Source of the DNA: Paragonimus westermani
Lineage: Eukaryota > Platyhelminthes > Trematoda > Plagiorchiida > Troglotrematidae
Direction of reading: 5' to 3'
Length of the DNA: 64,000 nt
Assembly (NCBI GenBank): GCA_008508345.1
Contig: QNGE01002674.1
Span: 27,957-91,956, forward strand
Shown: piece after piece, positions 22,730 to 32,239 of the stretch
How positions within the stretch are numbered: position 1 is the stretch's first letter
Layout of the letters: each line of letters begins with the position of its first letter
Notes under the pieces: generated by a model
What the model was told of the DNA's origin: nothing
Database searches by the model: none
The model's input: the letters and a program-made list of their open reading frames with translations, nothing else
Translations under genes and position numbers: made by a program

Positions 22730-22925
22730 GGCCCTTCCACATTTCTTTTGATACCTTGGCAAGCAGTTGGACTACAATCTGTAGCTTATTTACGGGTCAT
22801 GGGTTCGACTCACCAGCGTGCATGGTGCTGATGAGACCCAACTAGGTCGAAACGGCTGTTGACCATTTCACTGGTGGTTACTAGAATCAGCTCTTTTCAA
22901 AAATCCTTTCTGTGGCCGTTGTCTG
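22730..22925 (+). repeat. tRNA-headed SINE B, copy 2
   Basis: B box GGGTTCGACTCA at 22801-22812, followed within 20 bases by a hammerhead. Text before and after matches copy 1 at 15850-16000 (for example GTGCATGGTGCT, GAAAC.GCTGT and CACT.GTGGT-like blocks). Confidence 0.65.
22822..22866 (+). ncRNA. hammerhead ribozyme in SINE B copy 2
   Basis: Stem I ATGGTG (22822-22827) with GACCAT (22861-22866), five pairs plus one mismatch at the base. Perfect core box CTGATGA (22828-22834). Stem II GACC/GGTC with a 6-nt loop. Perfect GAAA (22849-22852). Minimal stem III (C/G, loop GGCT). Triplet GTT at 22858-22860. All conserved core positions are present; the mismatch next to the cleavage site may slow it. 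Confidence 0.7.
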
Positions 22926-23776
22926 CGCATTTGCAGACCAACCATAAAACGATCGATCAGTTTCATTCTACAAGCGAAAGGAAGCGTAACGGCTGGGAAA
23001 ACTAAGTTGTGATATTATTTTCTCTCCTTACCCGCATCTCGGCGAGCAGATGATGGTGATCACTTTGTGATGAATTTAAATCATGTCACTCTCCTCATCG
23101 GATTTCGTTGACGTTATTACTTCGTTCGCTTGAATCATAACGTCTATGAGGTTGATCAGAAGGTACTGTAGCTTGGGTGGCCGCTTACCGCAACAGTGAC
23201 AAAACACCATAGAAGTAGAAATAAAGGAGAATTGGTAAAAACATGGTTAGGTGTAAAAAAAATGTTAGAAGGCGCATCTCATAAGGAAACAGCCGGGACG
23301 CAACACGCCATATTGATCGATCGACCCAGTCCGGATTTCGTGGTCCCACTCATCCAATCAGATTGCAACCGTGCCGTCGAACGGCTATGACCTATCTGGA
23401 CTGTTTTCTCGCGTTGCTTTCTGATGCCCCCTGTAACGTGATTTGTTCTAACGGCCTGGCTGCCATATATGATCGTTTCATCGGATTCGCTGTGTCTGGC
23501 TGACATGGAATCGTCTCATTTGATTTGCTTCGCATCTTGACGGCCATGTATGGCACTCCTTTCGTCTTATAAGTTAAGAGCCTCTGCGGCCTGGTTTTGA
23601 TTCGTTCTCCCAATAAACGGTGTTGCCACGCCTGTCCTCTTTCTCGCTTTTTTGCCATTTGATTGAGAGCGTAACAAAAGGAACGACTCAATAAACTGGA
23701 AATGATATGAATGCACATAAGGCTCACTTTCACTTGTAGCCCGCTTGTTTTTTTCAAGGTCCACACACTTCCATGT

Positions 23777-23910
23777 AGAATGTTGATGTATTGACGTAGT
23801 TATTTGTGGTCCGGTCCCGTCTTCTCCCTTTCTTTTCTTCTCCTTTTTCTTGATCGGGGCTTGCTTCTTTTCTCATGATTGTGCAACATTTAAGCGTCAG
23901 CAAGGATTAC
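23777..23910 (+). repeat. RTE-like LINE 3' end fragment
   Basis: Shares the pyrimidine-rich 3' UTR with 20220-20350 and 39480-39600, ending in GCTTCTTTTCTCATGATTGTG (compare TTTGCTTTTTTCTTTATGATTGTG). Confidence 0.5.
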
Positions 23911-24125
23911 CGATGTTTTCAAGTTGACCATCACTCACATTTGATCGCAGCGTTCGCATTCAGATAGACTTTCCAGCTAGCCTCTTTCGAAAAGAAGCAC
24001 TAGACTCGAGTTTCGCTCTCATTAGAGCTCGTCAGTAGTGCATATCCTTGCCACGGCCGGGATTTGAACTCCGGACATTCCAATCATGAGGCAACCGTGT
24101 TAACCACTGCGCCATTGACCTCACA
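23911..24125 (-). repeat. tRNA-headed SINE A carrying a complete hammerhead
   Basis: On the minus strand a tRNA-like head (24050-24121) has A box TGGCGCAGTGGTTAA and B box GGAGTTCAAATCCC. A type I hammerhead at 23997-24041 follows, then a 3' body through GAATGCGAACGCTGCGATCA. Related copies are at 52806-52950 (3' body and a broken hammerhead) and 20699-20830. The arrangement recalls the Schistosoma Sm-alpha SINE-like elements, which also carry hammerheads. Confidence 0.7.
23997..24041 (-). ncRNA. complete type I hammerhead ribozyme in SINE A
   Basis: Every canonical part is present on the minus strand. Stem I is GCACTA (24041-24036) paired with TAGTGC (24002-23997). The core is CTGACGA. Stem II is GCTCT/AGAGC closed by AATG. 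GAAA follows. Stem III is a minimal A-U, C-G helix with loop TCGA, and the cleavage triplet is GTC (24005-24003). All helices pair without mismatch. Cleavage would fall between 24003 and 24002. The very short stem III is typical of retroelement hammerheads and often means activity as a dimer. Confidence 0.85.
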
Positions 24126-24318
24126 TTAGGCACGACCGAATCATCAAATCTGAACGCTCAACCACTCTCGCTTGTGAGCAATGATCAGGTTGCCCGATCG
24201 TCTCGAGAGGAGACACAGTTACTGCCTGTTAACTCCAATCGATAACCCCGCGATTAGGACTTCCGAGACAGGTCGAGATCACAGAACTCATTAAACCTGC
24301 AAGGCGATATTTTAGATT

Positions 24319-24423
24319 ACTGATGAGTAGTCGGGGATTTGGTTTATTTTCAAGTTGACCATCACTCACATATGATCGCAGCGTTCGTATTCAGATAAAC
24401 CAAATCCTCGACTACTCATCAGT
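24319..24423. repeat. 28-bp inverted repeat around a SINE A segment
   Basis: 24319-24346 is the reverse complement of 24396-24423, with one mismatch. The 49-bp loop (TTTTCAAGTTGACCATCACT...) is SINE A body sequence. The same end sequence, starting ACTGATGAGTAGTCGGGG, also borders the SINE A copy at 52806. Confidence 0.8.
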
Positions 24424-24859
24424 GATTACCTATGTGTTTGTCTTCGTTGCTGTTGATTATACTGGTGAGGTACGCTGTTGTCTGCAACACACTGTCATTG
24501 CGAACAGTGTTTCTCAGCGGCGATTTGAGCAATCGAGAATACTCCAATCGATTAAGCAACGTCCACACATTTGACTCAAGGGAATAGTTAGTGTCTTTAT
24601 ATTTCGTGATCCCTTTGTTGCCTGACCACCACGCGGTTTTATCCGTGTGTTATTGGTCTCAGTGAACAGCACAACAGGTGACATGCGGACTACGCGGTCC
24701 GACCATCACAGGTTGTGCAGCGTGATTAGGTGTCCAATTGGTCGGGCATCCTGGGCGTTCCGTAATACCCGTTGGCATATGGCCATATGGTTCACGCGAC
24801 TAACCCCCTTGTTGTGGGCCAATTGGCGGAGACAGTGTTTGATGCACTGCGTGAGTGAC

Positions 24860-25471
24860 ACGTGTTAGACAGACGATCACATTTCCCAACCTAGCGTAAA
24901 TCTGTTTGAGTTTTGACCTAGGGCTTTATAACTTGACAATGAAATAACGGTGAGATGTTTACTCCCAGAGTAATCCAAAGGGTCATTTCAATTAGTGTGC
25001 AAATGAGAATATCCGACTCACTAGCAGAGTAAGCTCGGGCTCTGTGTTGCCCACGTGCAACGCAAACAAGTTGATCGTCACAGTCAAAACGTTATAAAGC
25101 AGATCCGGCTTAACGGCTGTTTTACGCCGAAACATGCAGGTAATGGGCGTTTGCGATATTTTGAAGGTCAATGGAGTCTGCAGTATTCTATAGACTTTCG
25201 TTACGGTTGTCAGAACTGTAATGTGTAAGTTGATACCTAATTCAAGTGGTCTAATAAGTCAGTCTACTCGTGGACTAAGCTCGCGGCTCGGCCATCTGTT
25301 CAACTCTGGTTACCGTTTGCCGCAACACAGCACAAGAAAATCTTTAGTTTCATCGGTTATAATGGTTATTTTCATATCACTGACTTAATGGGATTCTCAC
25401 TTCTCCAGCTGATTGTGAACAAAAAAGTTCACAGAGTGTAGCTTCGCGAAAGCGTACACTAGTTTTTGATA
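24860..25471. other. no recognisable gene
   Basis: No supportable feature before the PLE-3 inverted repeat. Confidence 0.4.
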
Positions 25472-26209
25472 AACAGATTGAGAGTAAAAACGTTACGAGC
25501 AAGTTGTATTACTCTACGTTTCAACCACCTCGGGTGGCCTTCCTCACGAGTGTTGTAATCAAAATCACAATGACAGAGGTCACATGAGATTTGCCGTGGT
25601 TAGGTCAGTTTGTGCTGCACCTGACCGGATTGGTCTAATCCTTTGCCCATTAAGTGGGGGCGAGACAGATGTAGATAAGACCCGTCCGTGTCTGGTGCTG
25701 TTTATCCATCCACGTAACACAGCAGACAGGGGTTTGCTATCATTGCGATTAACACGAGCGTGCTGTGTGTAAATGATGAGAGCTTCAGCACAGCACCGCT
25801 CCGCATAAGAAGTTAGACCCTTGTGAATCACTCGAGCTTGATCAAAACCTACGTTTTGATCCTCTGACAGTGCATGTAGTGCAATGTCCGAATCCTTCTC
25901 TAGCTTCTAAAGTTGATAGGCATGTTTAGGAGGAAACCTTGTGCGCCTCTTGTGTTCGGCAACACGTACTTTCAGTTGTCTACTTGTCTCTCCAATGTAG
26001 CTGACATTGCAGTCACCTCATTTGATTTCGTGAACGCAGTCTGTCTGGTCGCCCATAGAAATTGGATCCTTAGGATGTGTTACCAGTCATTCTAAGGTAT
26101 CGTCTAACCGAAATACAGTCCGGATAGCGTACTCAGATAGAGTGGAGCGGATTTTTTCAAATGTTTGTTCACGATACGGTATTTGCACAATAGACTGAGA
26201 TAATCCATT

Positions 26210-27057
26210 CTGGCCGTTATCTCAACTTCAACTCGACCCATCCAATCGGTATGAAGAGAGCATTCATCAAATCACTCGTCAACAGAGCTAATGAGATCTG
26301 CATCATTGAGCTCTCCATAACGACAGAGATTTCTCATATCAAAGAAATGCTAGCGGCTAATCACCATCCGAACGCATTTACTGAGAAAACAATTAAGCGC
26401 GTGTCCACTTTGGAAGAAACCAAAACGACCAGAACTTTCAAGTCTACTGTGCAAATACCGTATCGTGAACAAACATTTGAAAAAATCCGCTCCACTCTAT
26501 CTGAGTACGCTATCCGGACTGTATTTCGGTTAGACGATACCTTAGAATGACTGGTAACACATCCTAAGGATCCAATTTCTATGGGCGACCAGACAGACTG
26601 CGTTCACGAAATCAAATGAGGTGACTGCAATGTCAGCTACATTGGAGAGACAAGTAGACAACTGAAAGTACGTGTTGCCGAACACAAGAGGCGCACAAGG
26701 TTTCCTCCTAAACATGCCTATCAACTTTAGAAGCTAGAGAAGGATTCGGACATTGCACTACATGCACTGTCAGAGGATCAAAACGTAGGTTTTGATCAAG
26801 CTCGAGTGATTCACAAGGGTCTAACTTCTTATGCGGAGCGGTGCTGTGCTGAAGCTCTCATCATTTACACACAGCACGCTCGTGTTAATCGCAATGATAG
26901 CAAACCCCTGTCTGCTGTGTTACGTGGATGGATAAACAGCACCAGACACGGACGGGTCTTATCTACATCTGTCTCGCCCCCACTTAATGGGCAAAGGATT
27001 AGACCAATCCGGTCAGGTGCAGCACAAACTGACCTAACCACGGCAAATCTCATGTGA
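26210..27057 (+). pseudogene. PLE-3 linker and GIY-YIG endonuclease
   Basis: Begins in the spacer with SGRYLNFNSTHPIGMKRAFI, the RYLNF-S-HP box that follows the RT in Penelope-like proteins. It continues to 26550, then after an in-frame stop as LVTHPKDPISMGDQTDCVHEIK, a second stop, GDCNVSYIGETSRQLKVRVAEHKRR (GIY-YIG box) and a C-terminal part 26806-27057 with the Glu-containing AERCCAEALIIYTQHA. Two or three stops break it. It is more distant from PLE-1, -2 and -4 than they are from each other, so at least two PLE lineages are present. Confidence 0.75.
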
Positions 27058-27080
27058 CCTCTGTCATTGTGATTTTGATT

Positions 27081-27146
27081 ACAACACTCGTGAGGAAGGC
27101 CACCCGAGGTGGTTGAAACGTAGAGTAATACAACTTGCTCGTAACG
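27081..27146 (+). ncRNA. hammerhead-like motif in the PLE-3 3' region
   Basis: Reads TGAGGA, then a CCACC/GGTGG hairpin, then GAAACG, a loop, and CGTAAC. This fits CUGANGA-stem II-GAAA-stem III-NUH if the first core base is mutated. A sister copy at 47030-47112 has matching order and a better stem I. The mirror image lies in the left arm at about 25491-25556. Weak on its own. Confidence 0.35.
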
Positions 27147-27219
27147 TTTTTACTCTCAATCTGTTCATCGATAACATGTTAACCACGACGCCCAAACTGT
27201 TCAATTTCGTTCGTACTAA

Positions 27220-27760
27220 ATGTGGTGCGGATATCTTACACTAGTTTTGTCTCAACAGATGTTATTTCGACGCCTGTTACACCAGCTAGTTGGTCTGATC
27301 AGGTTAGGAAGTGGATGCTTGCTAGTAAGTCAGGCACATTTGTATGCCCACTCTTTAATGATGCATGGAGTTAAGCAATGTGGTTTCGTACTAAGGATGT
27401 CAGCCATTCATCTGCCACACCGGGGATTCGTTGTTTATTCTCCAGTCGAGCGACTTAATGTACAAGGTAGACAGCTTTCGATTTAGCTGGAAGAAATGAG
27501 AAGTAACTGCAGGTTAGTCACTTCAGGTCGTGTCCATACAGCGGATTTGGGCCCTCGTGTCTAACGGTCTGTGTTTAGAGATGTTTGGGCAGATGACAGT
27601 TAATTAGGCCGATTGGCACAATTGTTGTTTTTTAGTCGAGTTGTGTGCGAAATGAGTATGTTTCCTAATGCGTAGCAGTCAGAGCCACACGGAGATTGTC
27701 GTACGCTACGTGCTTTACGCTCACCGGCAACTTTGTTTTGCATTTACTGTTTGAGTGTTT
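27220..27760 (+). pseudogene. RTE-like LINE C-terminal fragment
   Basis: Frame 27220-27486 ends with VLRMSAIHLPHRGFVVYSP, the same box as SRLPHRTLFVY in LINE-A near 19880. Downstream pieces in shifting frames continue as the LINE tail. No RT or endonuclease is attached. Confidence 0.45.
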
Positions 27761-28026
27761 GAGTTTGTGCACAAAGACCTTGTTAGAAGTCAGATCCCAT
27801 CATTGTTCCCCCCCTTTGTTCCTAAATTAGGGATTGTTCTCCTAATGGTTCCATCAGTTGACGATCCTTGTCAACAACTGACCTATCGCTGTTGGTGTTG
27901 GTACTATTGCTTTCATCTCTTGAAACAGTAAGATGCAATTGGACATTTTGAACAGATTAATCAAATTTCGTCAACAATATCCATAAGCTGCCGCGATCAG
28001 TCTCAGTAATACCAATTTCCACTTAC

Positions 28027-28158
28027 TGTGACACCGAATATCTGTGATAGGTCGAGTCGTTCAGGACCACCACACCGATTACATTTTTCCAGCTCCCATT
28101 GGTTAAGGTTTTCACATTTCCGGCACACTATTAATGATGCTAACACCACCGTTTTTTT
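28027..28158 (-). CDS. exon with RanBP2-type zinc finger, gene unidentified
   Basis: The minus-strand frame encodes VCRKCENLNQWELEKCNRC. It has the spacing C-X2-C-X3-N-X6-C-X2-C, the RanBP2/NZF zinc ribbon. Such fingers bind ubiquitin, RNA or proteins depending on the host protein. The exon ends at a strong splice donor (A/GTAAGT, donor GT at 28026-28025), and an AG acceptor with a T-rich run lies about 130 bases upstream. CNRC also occurs in MDM2-type fingers, but one finger is not enough to name the gene. No neighbouring exon was found on this strand. Confidence 0.5.
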
Positions 28159-28185
28159 CTTATGTAGTAAGATTACCGCGTACAA

Positions 28186-29810
28186 TTGATCGGCAATAAA
28201 AGATAAAATGGAACGTCTTGAGCACAGTAGGTTTGGTGGTCAAAGCATTCGTGAAATTTCGAAGAAATAACGGGTAGCTTCGAGGCCATAGTGCTGGCAT
28301 ATCATTATCGTGACCCCTTTAGCTATCATGCCGACTAGATACCGTGTGGTTGGGCATAAAAACGGATTACTGTACCAGCTCGACTGTTACCATTTATCAT
28401 CGGTCGATCGTGGAAATCGCCATCCAGACGAAATTGGGTGATCGTGCACCCACAAGGTGTGTACTTTTGCACACCCTATAGTGGCAACTGGGCTTCTCGG
28501 TGATAGGTTGTTGTTGAATTTTTGGCCGACTTGAGCGCTGTTCAACCGGCGTGATCATTTGGATCATTTTCGTTCCTCTGGGGTAATCATTTTTTTTACA
28601 CTTAACAGATCCTGATTAATTTGGTCCAGTCATCCCGTACCCGGCCAGTATAATGTGGAGCGCATTATATCTGGAAATGTCAGGAAGAATCAAAGCCTTG
28701 ATGTTAAGAAAAGATGGCAATGTTGTTATCGGGAAAAATCAGTTTAATTTTTCGTTTTGTTATCAATTCTACTTCGGTCCGTCTTTCATCTCTTAACTGG
28801 TCCTGTTTTCCTCATGACTATGCAGGAGGTAGGCTTCAATATCAACCCCTGATATGCCATTATTGTCATCATTGGTGAGGGTGACGTCGACCAAAAATTG
28901 CGTGGTCATGTGTTGCAGTCCTGTTTACCGCGATTGCTCTTATCTGGGTTTGTACAACCTGAAAATATCCAGTTCTTCATATTCACCCCAGCATGTCCAT
29001 TGACAATACACACTGTGGTGTAAAAGCTATATGCCGCACGTAATTTACTGATACTGCCGTTGATGTTAACAAAATCCATCTCGACATTGTCTACGGAACA
29101 TACCGAATGTACGTTGTGCAGCGTTATGTTCTATCTGACTCGTCCATTTTCACTGCTACACCAAGGCAACTGAGTTCGAACGGTGAATTCATATTCGAAT
29201 CATACAAGAAGCTACTGACGTGATCACCTAAATCATGTACCCATAGGTTTCATTACACTTAGCCCATTAAGACACAACAATCGTGTTGAATCGCAGAAAG
29301 GTTGTCGTCTATACGCGTATTACCAGTTCTGTTCATAATCTGATGGCACAATGCCTGAGGTTGCGGTAGCCTGCACACCTAAGGAAAACATCAAATGATT
29401 AAAGAAACGAAAACTACTATTGCGAGCACTGTACTAATCGAACACCGAACGCATTGCCCGACATTGTTAATGTCTAACATTAGAACACTGGTTTCCATGT
29501 CTCCATTGTTATGTATGTGACACTAGGCTACTTTGTCCAGCGTTACTTTAGTCATGGTCCGTTGATTCCACACCCATCTCATCGTCTGATGTATCTTGGA
29601 TTTTCCTATAACCCTCGACGATCCCGTTGGCGAAGGTTTGCCGTGACCAATGTTTAAGCAGCACGCGTGGTAAATGGCTCGACTGAAAGAAAGGTTTTCT
29701 CTTAACTGATGCTTTAGAAATGAAGATTATTCAGCTCCACTGTACTGTTGATTTTTTTATAGTTAAATATTATTATGTAACATTACCTCTGCTTGCTATT
29801 TTATTTGTAG
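28186..29810. other. no recognisable gene; upstream flank of the carrier exon
   Basis: Contains the polypyrimidine/AG acceptor that precedes 29811 (TTTTATTTGTAG) and, presumably, upstream regulatory sequence for the carrier gene. No upstream coding exon is evident. Confidence 0.4.
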
Positions 29811-29947
29811 GCACTCAAGAGCCAGGATCTGACTTACACTGACACCGTCTACAGTTATCTTTCAAATTTCTTTCGCATTCCCATGGGTGAAGTTAAACAA
29901 ACCGTCATTCCTAATTATATGAAGTTTGTTCTTGGGGGATGTGCGGG
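29811..29947 (+). CDS. SLC25A11: mitochondrial 2-oxoglutarate/malate carrier, first recognisable exon
   Basis: Exon bounded by TTATTTGTAG/GC and GCGGG/GTAAGT. The likely start is ATG 29883, giving MGEVKQTVIPNYMKFVLGGC, then AG. This matches the N-terminus and first-helix start of SLC25A11 (PKxVKFLFGGLAG). The frame is also open back to the acceptor (24 codons), so the upstream part is either 5' UTR or coding. The protein is a six-helix inner-membrane antiporter exchanging 2-oxoglutarate and malate (malate-aspartate shuttle). The exon ends in phase 2 (GG/), and the next exon at 48426 restores the Gly codon. Confidence 0.75.
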
Positions 29948-29959
29948 GTAAGTTTTAGT

Positions 29960-30700
29960 TGTTTCGGATCGCCACATTTAATTTAATGGCATGTCATGTT
30001 GTTACCCTCCACCAGCATATTATTCTCACTAGACGCTAAGGGTCAGCCAGCAGTCCTTAATTGTTGTTTGTCAGGTTGAGAATCTCGTTACCACTGCTGA
30101 TAGTACAGGAAAAGTCGTTCTTGGTCTTCTTTCTCTGTGGGACAGATGGGTACTCTTAGTCGATCAGCCACCATTTATCTCATGGACATTAGCTCATAAC
30201 CTTCTTTCTGTTTGTTTCAAGTTGCACATCGCTGACGTTTGACTGCAACTCCTTTATGTGGATAAACGTTTTCGATAGACTTGAATTCCATTTTCTCATT
30301 AGGGCACAGCAGTCATATATTTGTCCCTACCATTTGTTGACCTCTAGTTATTATATTTATGAGACGTACATGTCTATGACTGCACCACTGAGCGTGACCA
30401 AATTTTCTCATATAGACGTTCAGCGGTGATCTCCATTGAATACGGTGCTCGACTGTGTTTTCAGCTTTACTGACAACTTCCGGTTCATGAAAACTTCGTC
30501 ACTTTTACCGTATTTGACAACAAACATGAGAACCACCTGCACCAAGTTCACGCTCGTGATGCGCCCAAAGTTACATGCGCTGCCTGGTGGGTTTGTTTTC
30601 TCCACCCCGACCTTCCTCTGTATGCACACGGGTATATATACGCCCACGGCATGTGGAAAGCATTAAATGATTACGTTCTGTAACGGGATTGCGTTGAATC
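29960..30700. other. no recognisable gene (intronic)
   Basis: Nothing supportable. Confidence 0.4.
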
Positions 30701-30704
30701 AGCA

Positions 30705-30990
30705 TCCTCATTAGAGAACTTGCAGGTAGTCAACATCCACGTTAAGCTGTTGAGGGTAGAACAGTACGCCACCATCACCAGTCAGTCAGAAGAGCGACCG
30801 GTTTCGGCATCCCGCTTGCTTGTAAAAGATTGTTGACTATAGTTTGTTTGAACGCGTGTCGGACATGATCAATCGAACTGACTGATTTTGGAGCACAGTA
30901 ACAAACTGGCCAACCCAAACGAACATCATGGTAGTCCAATGGCAATTGGCAGTGTAACTATGGTAGAACACTTACCGTGTCTGGGCTGGT
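30705..30990 (+). repeat. repeat family D with tRNA-like end, copy 1
   Basis: Shares CAGCATCCTCA.TAGAGAA, AAGAGCG, TGAAC.CGTGTCG and CCAATGG-type blocks with 34045-34330. It ends with CACTTACCGTG...GCTGGTTCGAATCTAGCC, a B-box-bearing T-arm like that of repeat C. Confidence 0.5.
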
Positions 30991-30994
30991 TCGA

Positions 30995-31790
30995 ATCTAG
31001 CCAAATTCCAGATTTCTTGCAATTGGCTCTTTCCTGAATGCAGTGTTATTTTCTATCAAACGGGCGTTCCTTTTCCAGCAGACTGAGATTGCGCTTTGTC
31101 GCTCAAACTGTCATTCTTCTGATTTTTCGACGCATTCGTTAAGTGCGCGTATCGTGTCAGGGCACAAGAAGAAGCATGCTGGTCGAATCCAGACCAGCTT
31201 ACTGGACACGACTGCAATTTTTCTCCCCGGGACGCTGGATATGGGGAGCAGCGTCCGATTTACCGAGGCATGATGTATGTGAAGGCAAAATTTCGATAGC
31301 TTCGCTGTTGCTGAGCAGTTTATCACGAGGATCGAAATAGTACCACCTGTCGTTGTTCCGGTGTTTCGTTGAAGACAGAGACGAACACATCCTGAGGAAG
31401 TTGACCTTTCTTGGACCTGAAGGTAAGTATGGTCTGAGTACGCTGTTGATCATACTATCTTGGTGAATCAAATCACTTTTTTGATTGTTTTATGAAGCGA
31501 ACCGTCACCCAGCGAAGCTTGTCCACCAGAACATGATTACTTTGAAAATGTCGGGGAATACTTACAGCGTATACAGATGTTTAAATTGCAGTCTCACTCA
31601 TGACTCAATGGTCTCCAGTTTTCAGAATTTGGCAGTGACGAATTGACAGCCAACGCTCACCAAATGCATTGATATTCACGATTGTTAAGCGTCGATAAAG
31701 CAAAAGATGATAGATGATGAAAACAGAAACAAACGGAATTCACTGCAATCGGCCAAGCACGTGCCGGGCTCGCAATAGTTTGGTGGCTAA
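30995..31790. other. no recognisable gene (intronic)
   Basis: Short frames only. Confidence 0.4.
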
Positions 31791-31797
31791 TCAGACC

Positions 31798-32143
31798 GGA
31801 GGTGTGGGCATTCCAACACTAGGCGGAATACCTCGGTGTAGAGGGGGAGACGTCCAAAACCCCACAACGAACCGATCGGGGACGGCGGGGTCGACCGGAT
31901 GAGTCATCGCCTGAGTGGATCGGACGAACGGATAAGACATGGAAGGCAAAAGAGAATGGACGACAAAATCGGAGGTGTGATTATTCCAACCTTCGCAGGA
32001 ATATCTCGACGCGGTCGTAGAATATGATCAGAGGCCAGTGTAGTTAGATGGAGGGAACAAGAGGGACCGGACGAGCCATCGTCCAACGAAATCAAACCAA
32101 CGGACGAAGAATGGCAGGCAGAAAACCCCCGATAGACGGCGCC
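31798..32143 (+). repeat. 173-bp imperfect tandem duplication, LTR-like
   Basis: Units 31798-31970 and 31971-32143 share GGAGGTGTG...ATTCCAAC, GGAATA.CTCG, GACCGGA.GAG and CGGACGAA-type blocks at about the same spacing. The region is G/A-rich on the + strand, unlike its surroundings. It sits just upstream of a TATA box, and a gypsy RT fragment lies 1.1 kb downstream. I read it as an LTR U3 with duplicated enhancer-like units. Confidence 0.5.
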
Positions 32144-32152
32144 GATCACGCA

Positions 32153-32159
32153 TATAAAG
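32153..32159 (+). promoter_or_regulatory. TATA box (TATAAAG) after the tandem repeat
   Basis: TATAAAG in the context CGCATATAAAGCGAGCAG, directly after the duplicated units. This fits a retroelement LTR promoter. Inferred from sequence only. Confidence 0.4.
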
Positions 32160-32239
32160 CGAGCAGAAGTGCACACGACGCGCGAGTGGAAACCTGGGGG
32201 TGTTGTGGTCCGGAATGATGACTCATAAACGCGAGCGCA

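Larger units (their letters stand above)
23155..24860. repeat. unclassified repeat X, copy 2, interrupted
   Basis: Blocks matching 13440-13960 occur at 23155-23190, 23640-23720 and 24500-24860 in the same order. They are separated by about 740 bp of LINE 3' end, SINE A and an inverted repeat (about 23770-24490). This looks like later elements inserted into an older repeat. Confidence 0.45.
25472..27165 (+). mobile_element. Penelope-like element 3 (PLE-3) in a 725-bp-armed inverted repeat
   Basis: 25472-26196 and 26441-27165 are reverse complements, without indels; everything I compared inside the arms is identical. A 244-bp spacer (26197-26440) lies between. The right half plus the spacer reads as PLE protein on the + strand; the left arm is an inverted copy of its 3' part. 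Near-identity of the arms means a recent event, gene conversion or an assembly fold-back. Confidence 0.9.

Noticed and set aside
23392..23766. Minus-strand frame of 124 codons as a gene
   Set aside because: Overlaps repeat X, has no recognisable domain, and the related copy at 13383-13628 is not conserved as protein.
24319..24346. CTGATGA at the start of the foldback as a further hammerhead
   Set aside because: No GAAA box or stem II follows within a reasonable distance.
25913..26095. A protein on the + strand in the left arm, identical to one on the - strand at 26542-26724
   Set aside because: It is the antisense shadow of the PLE-3 endonuclease, duplicated by the inverted repeat.
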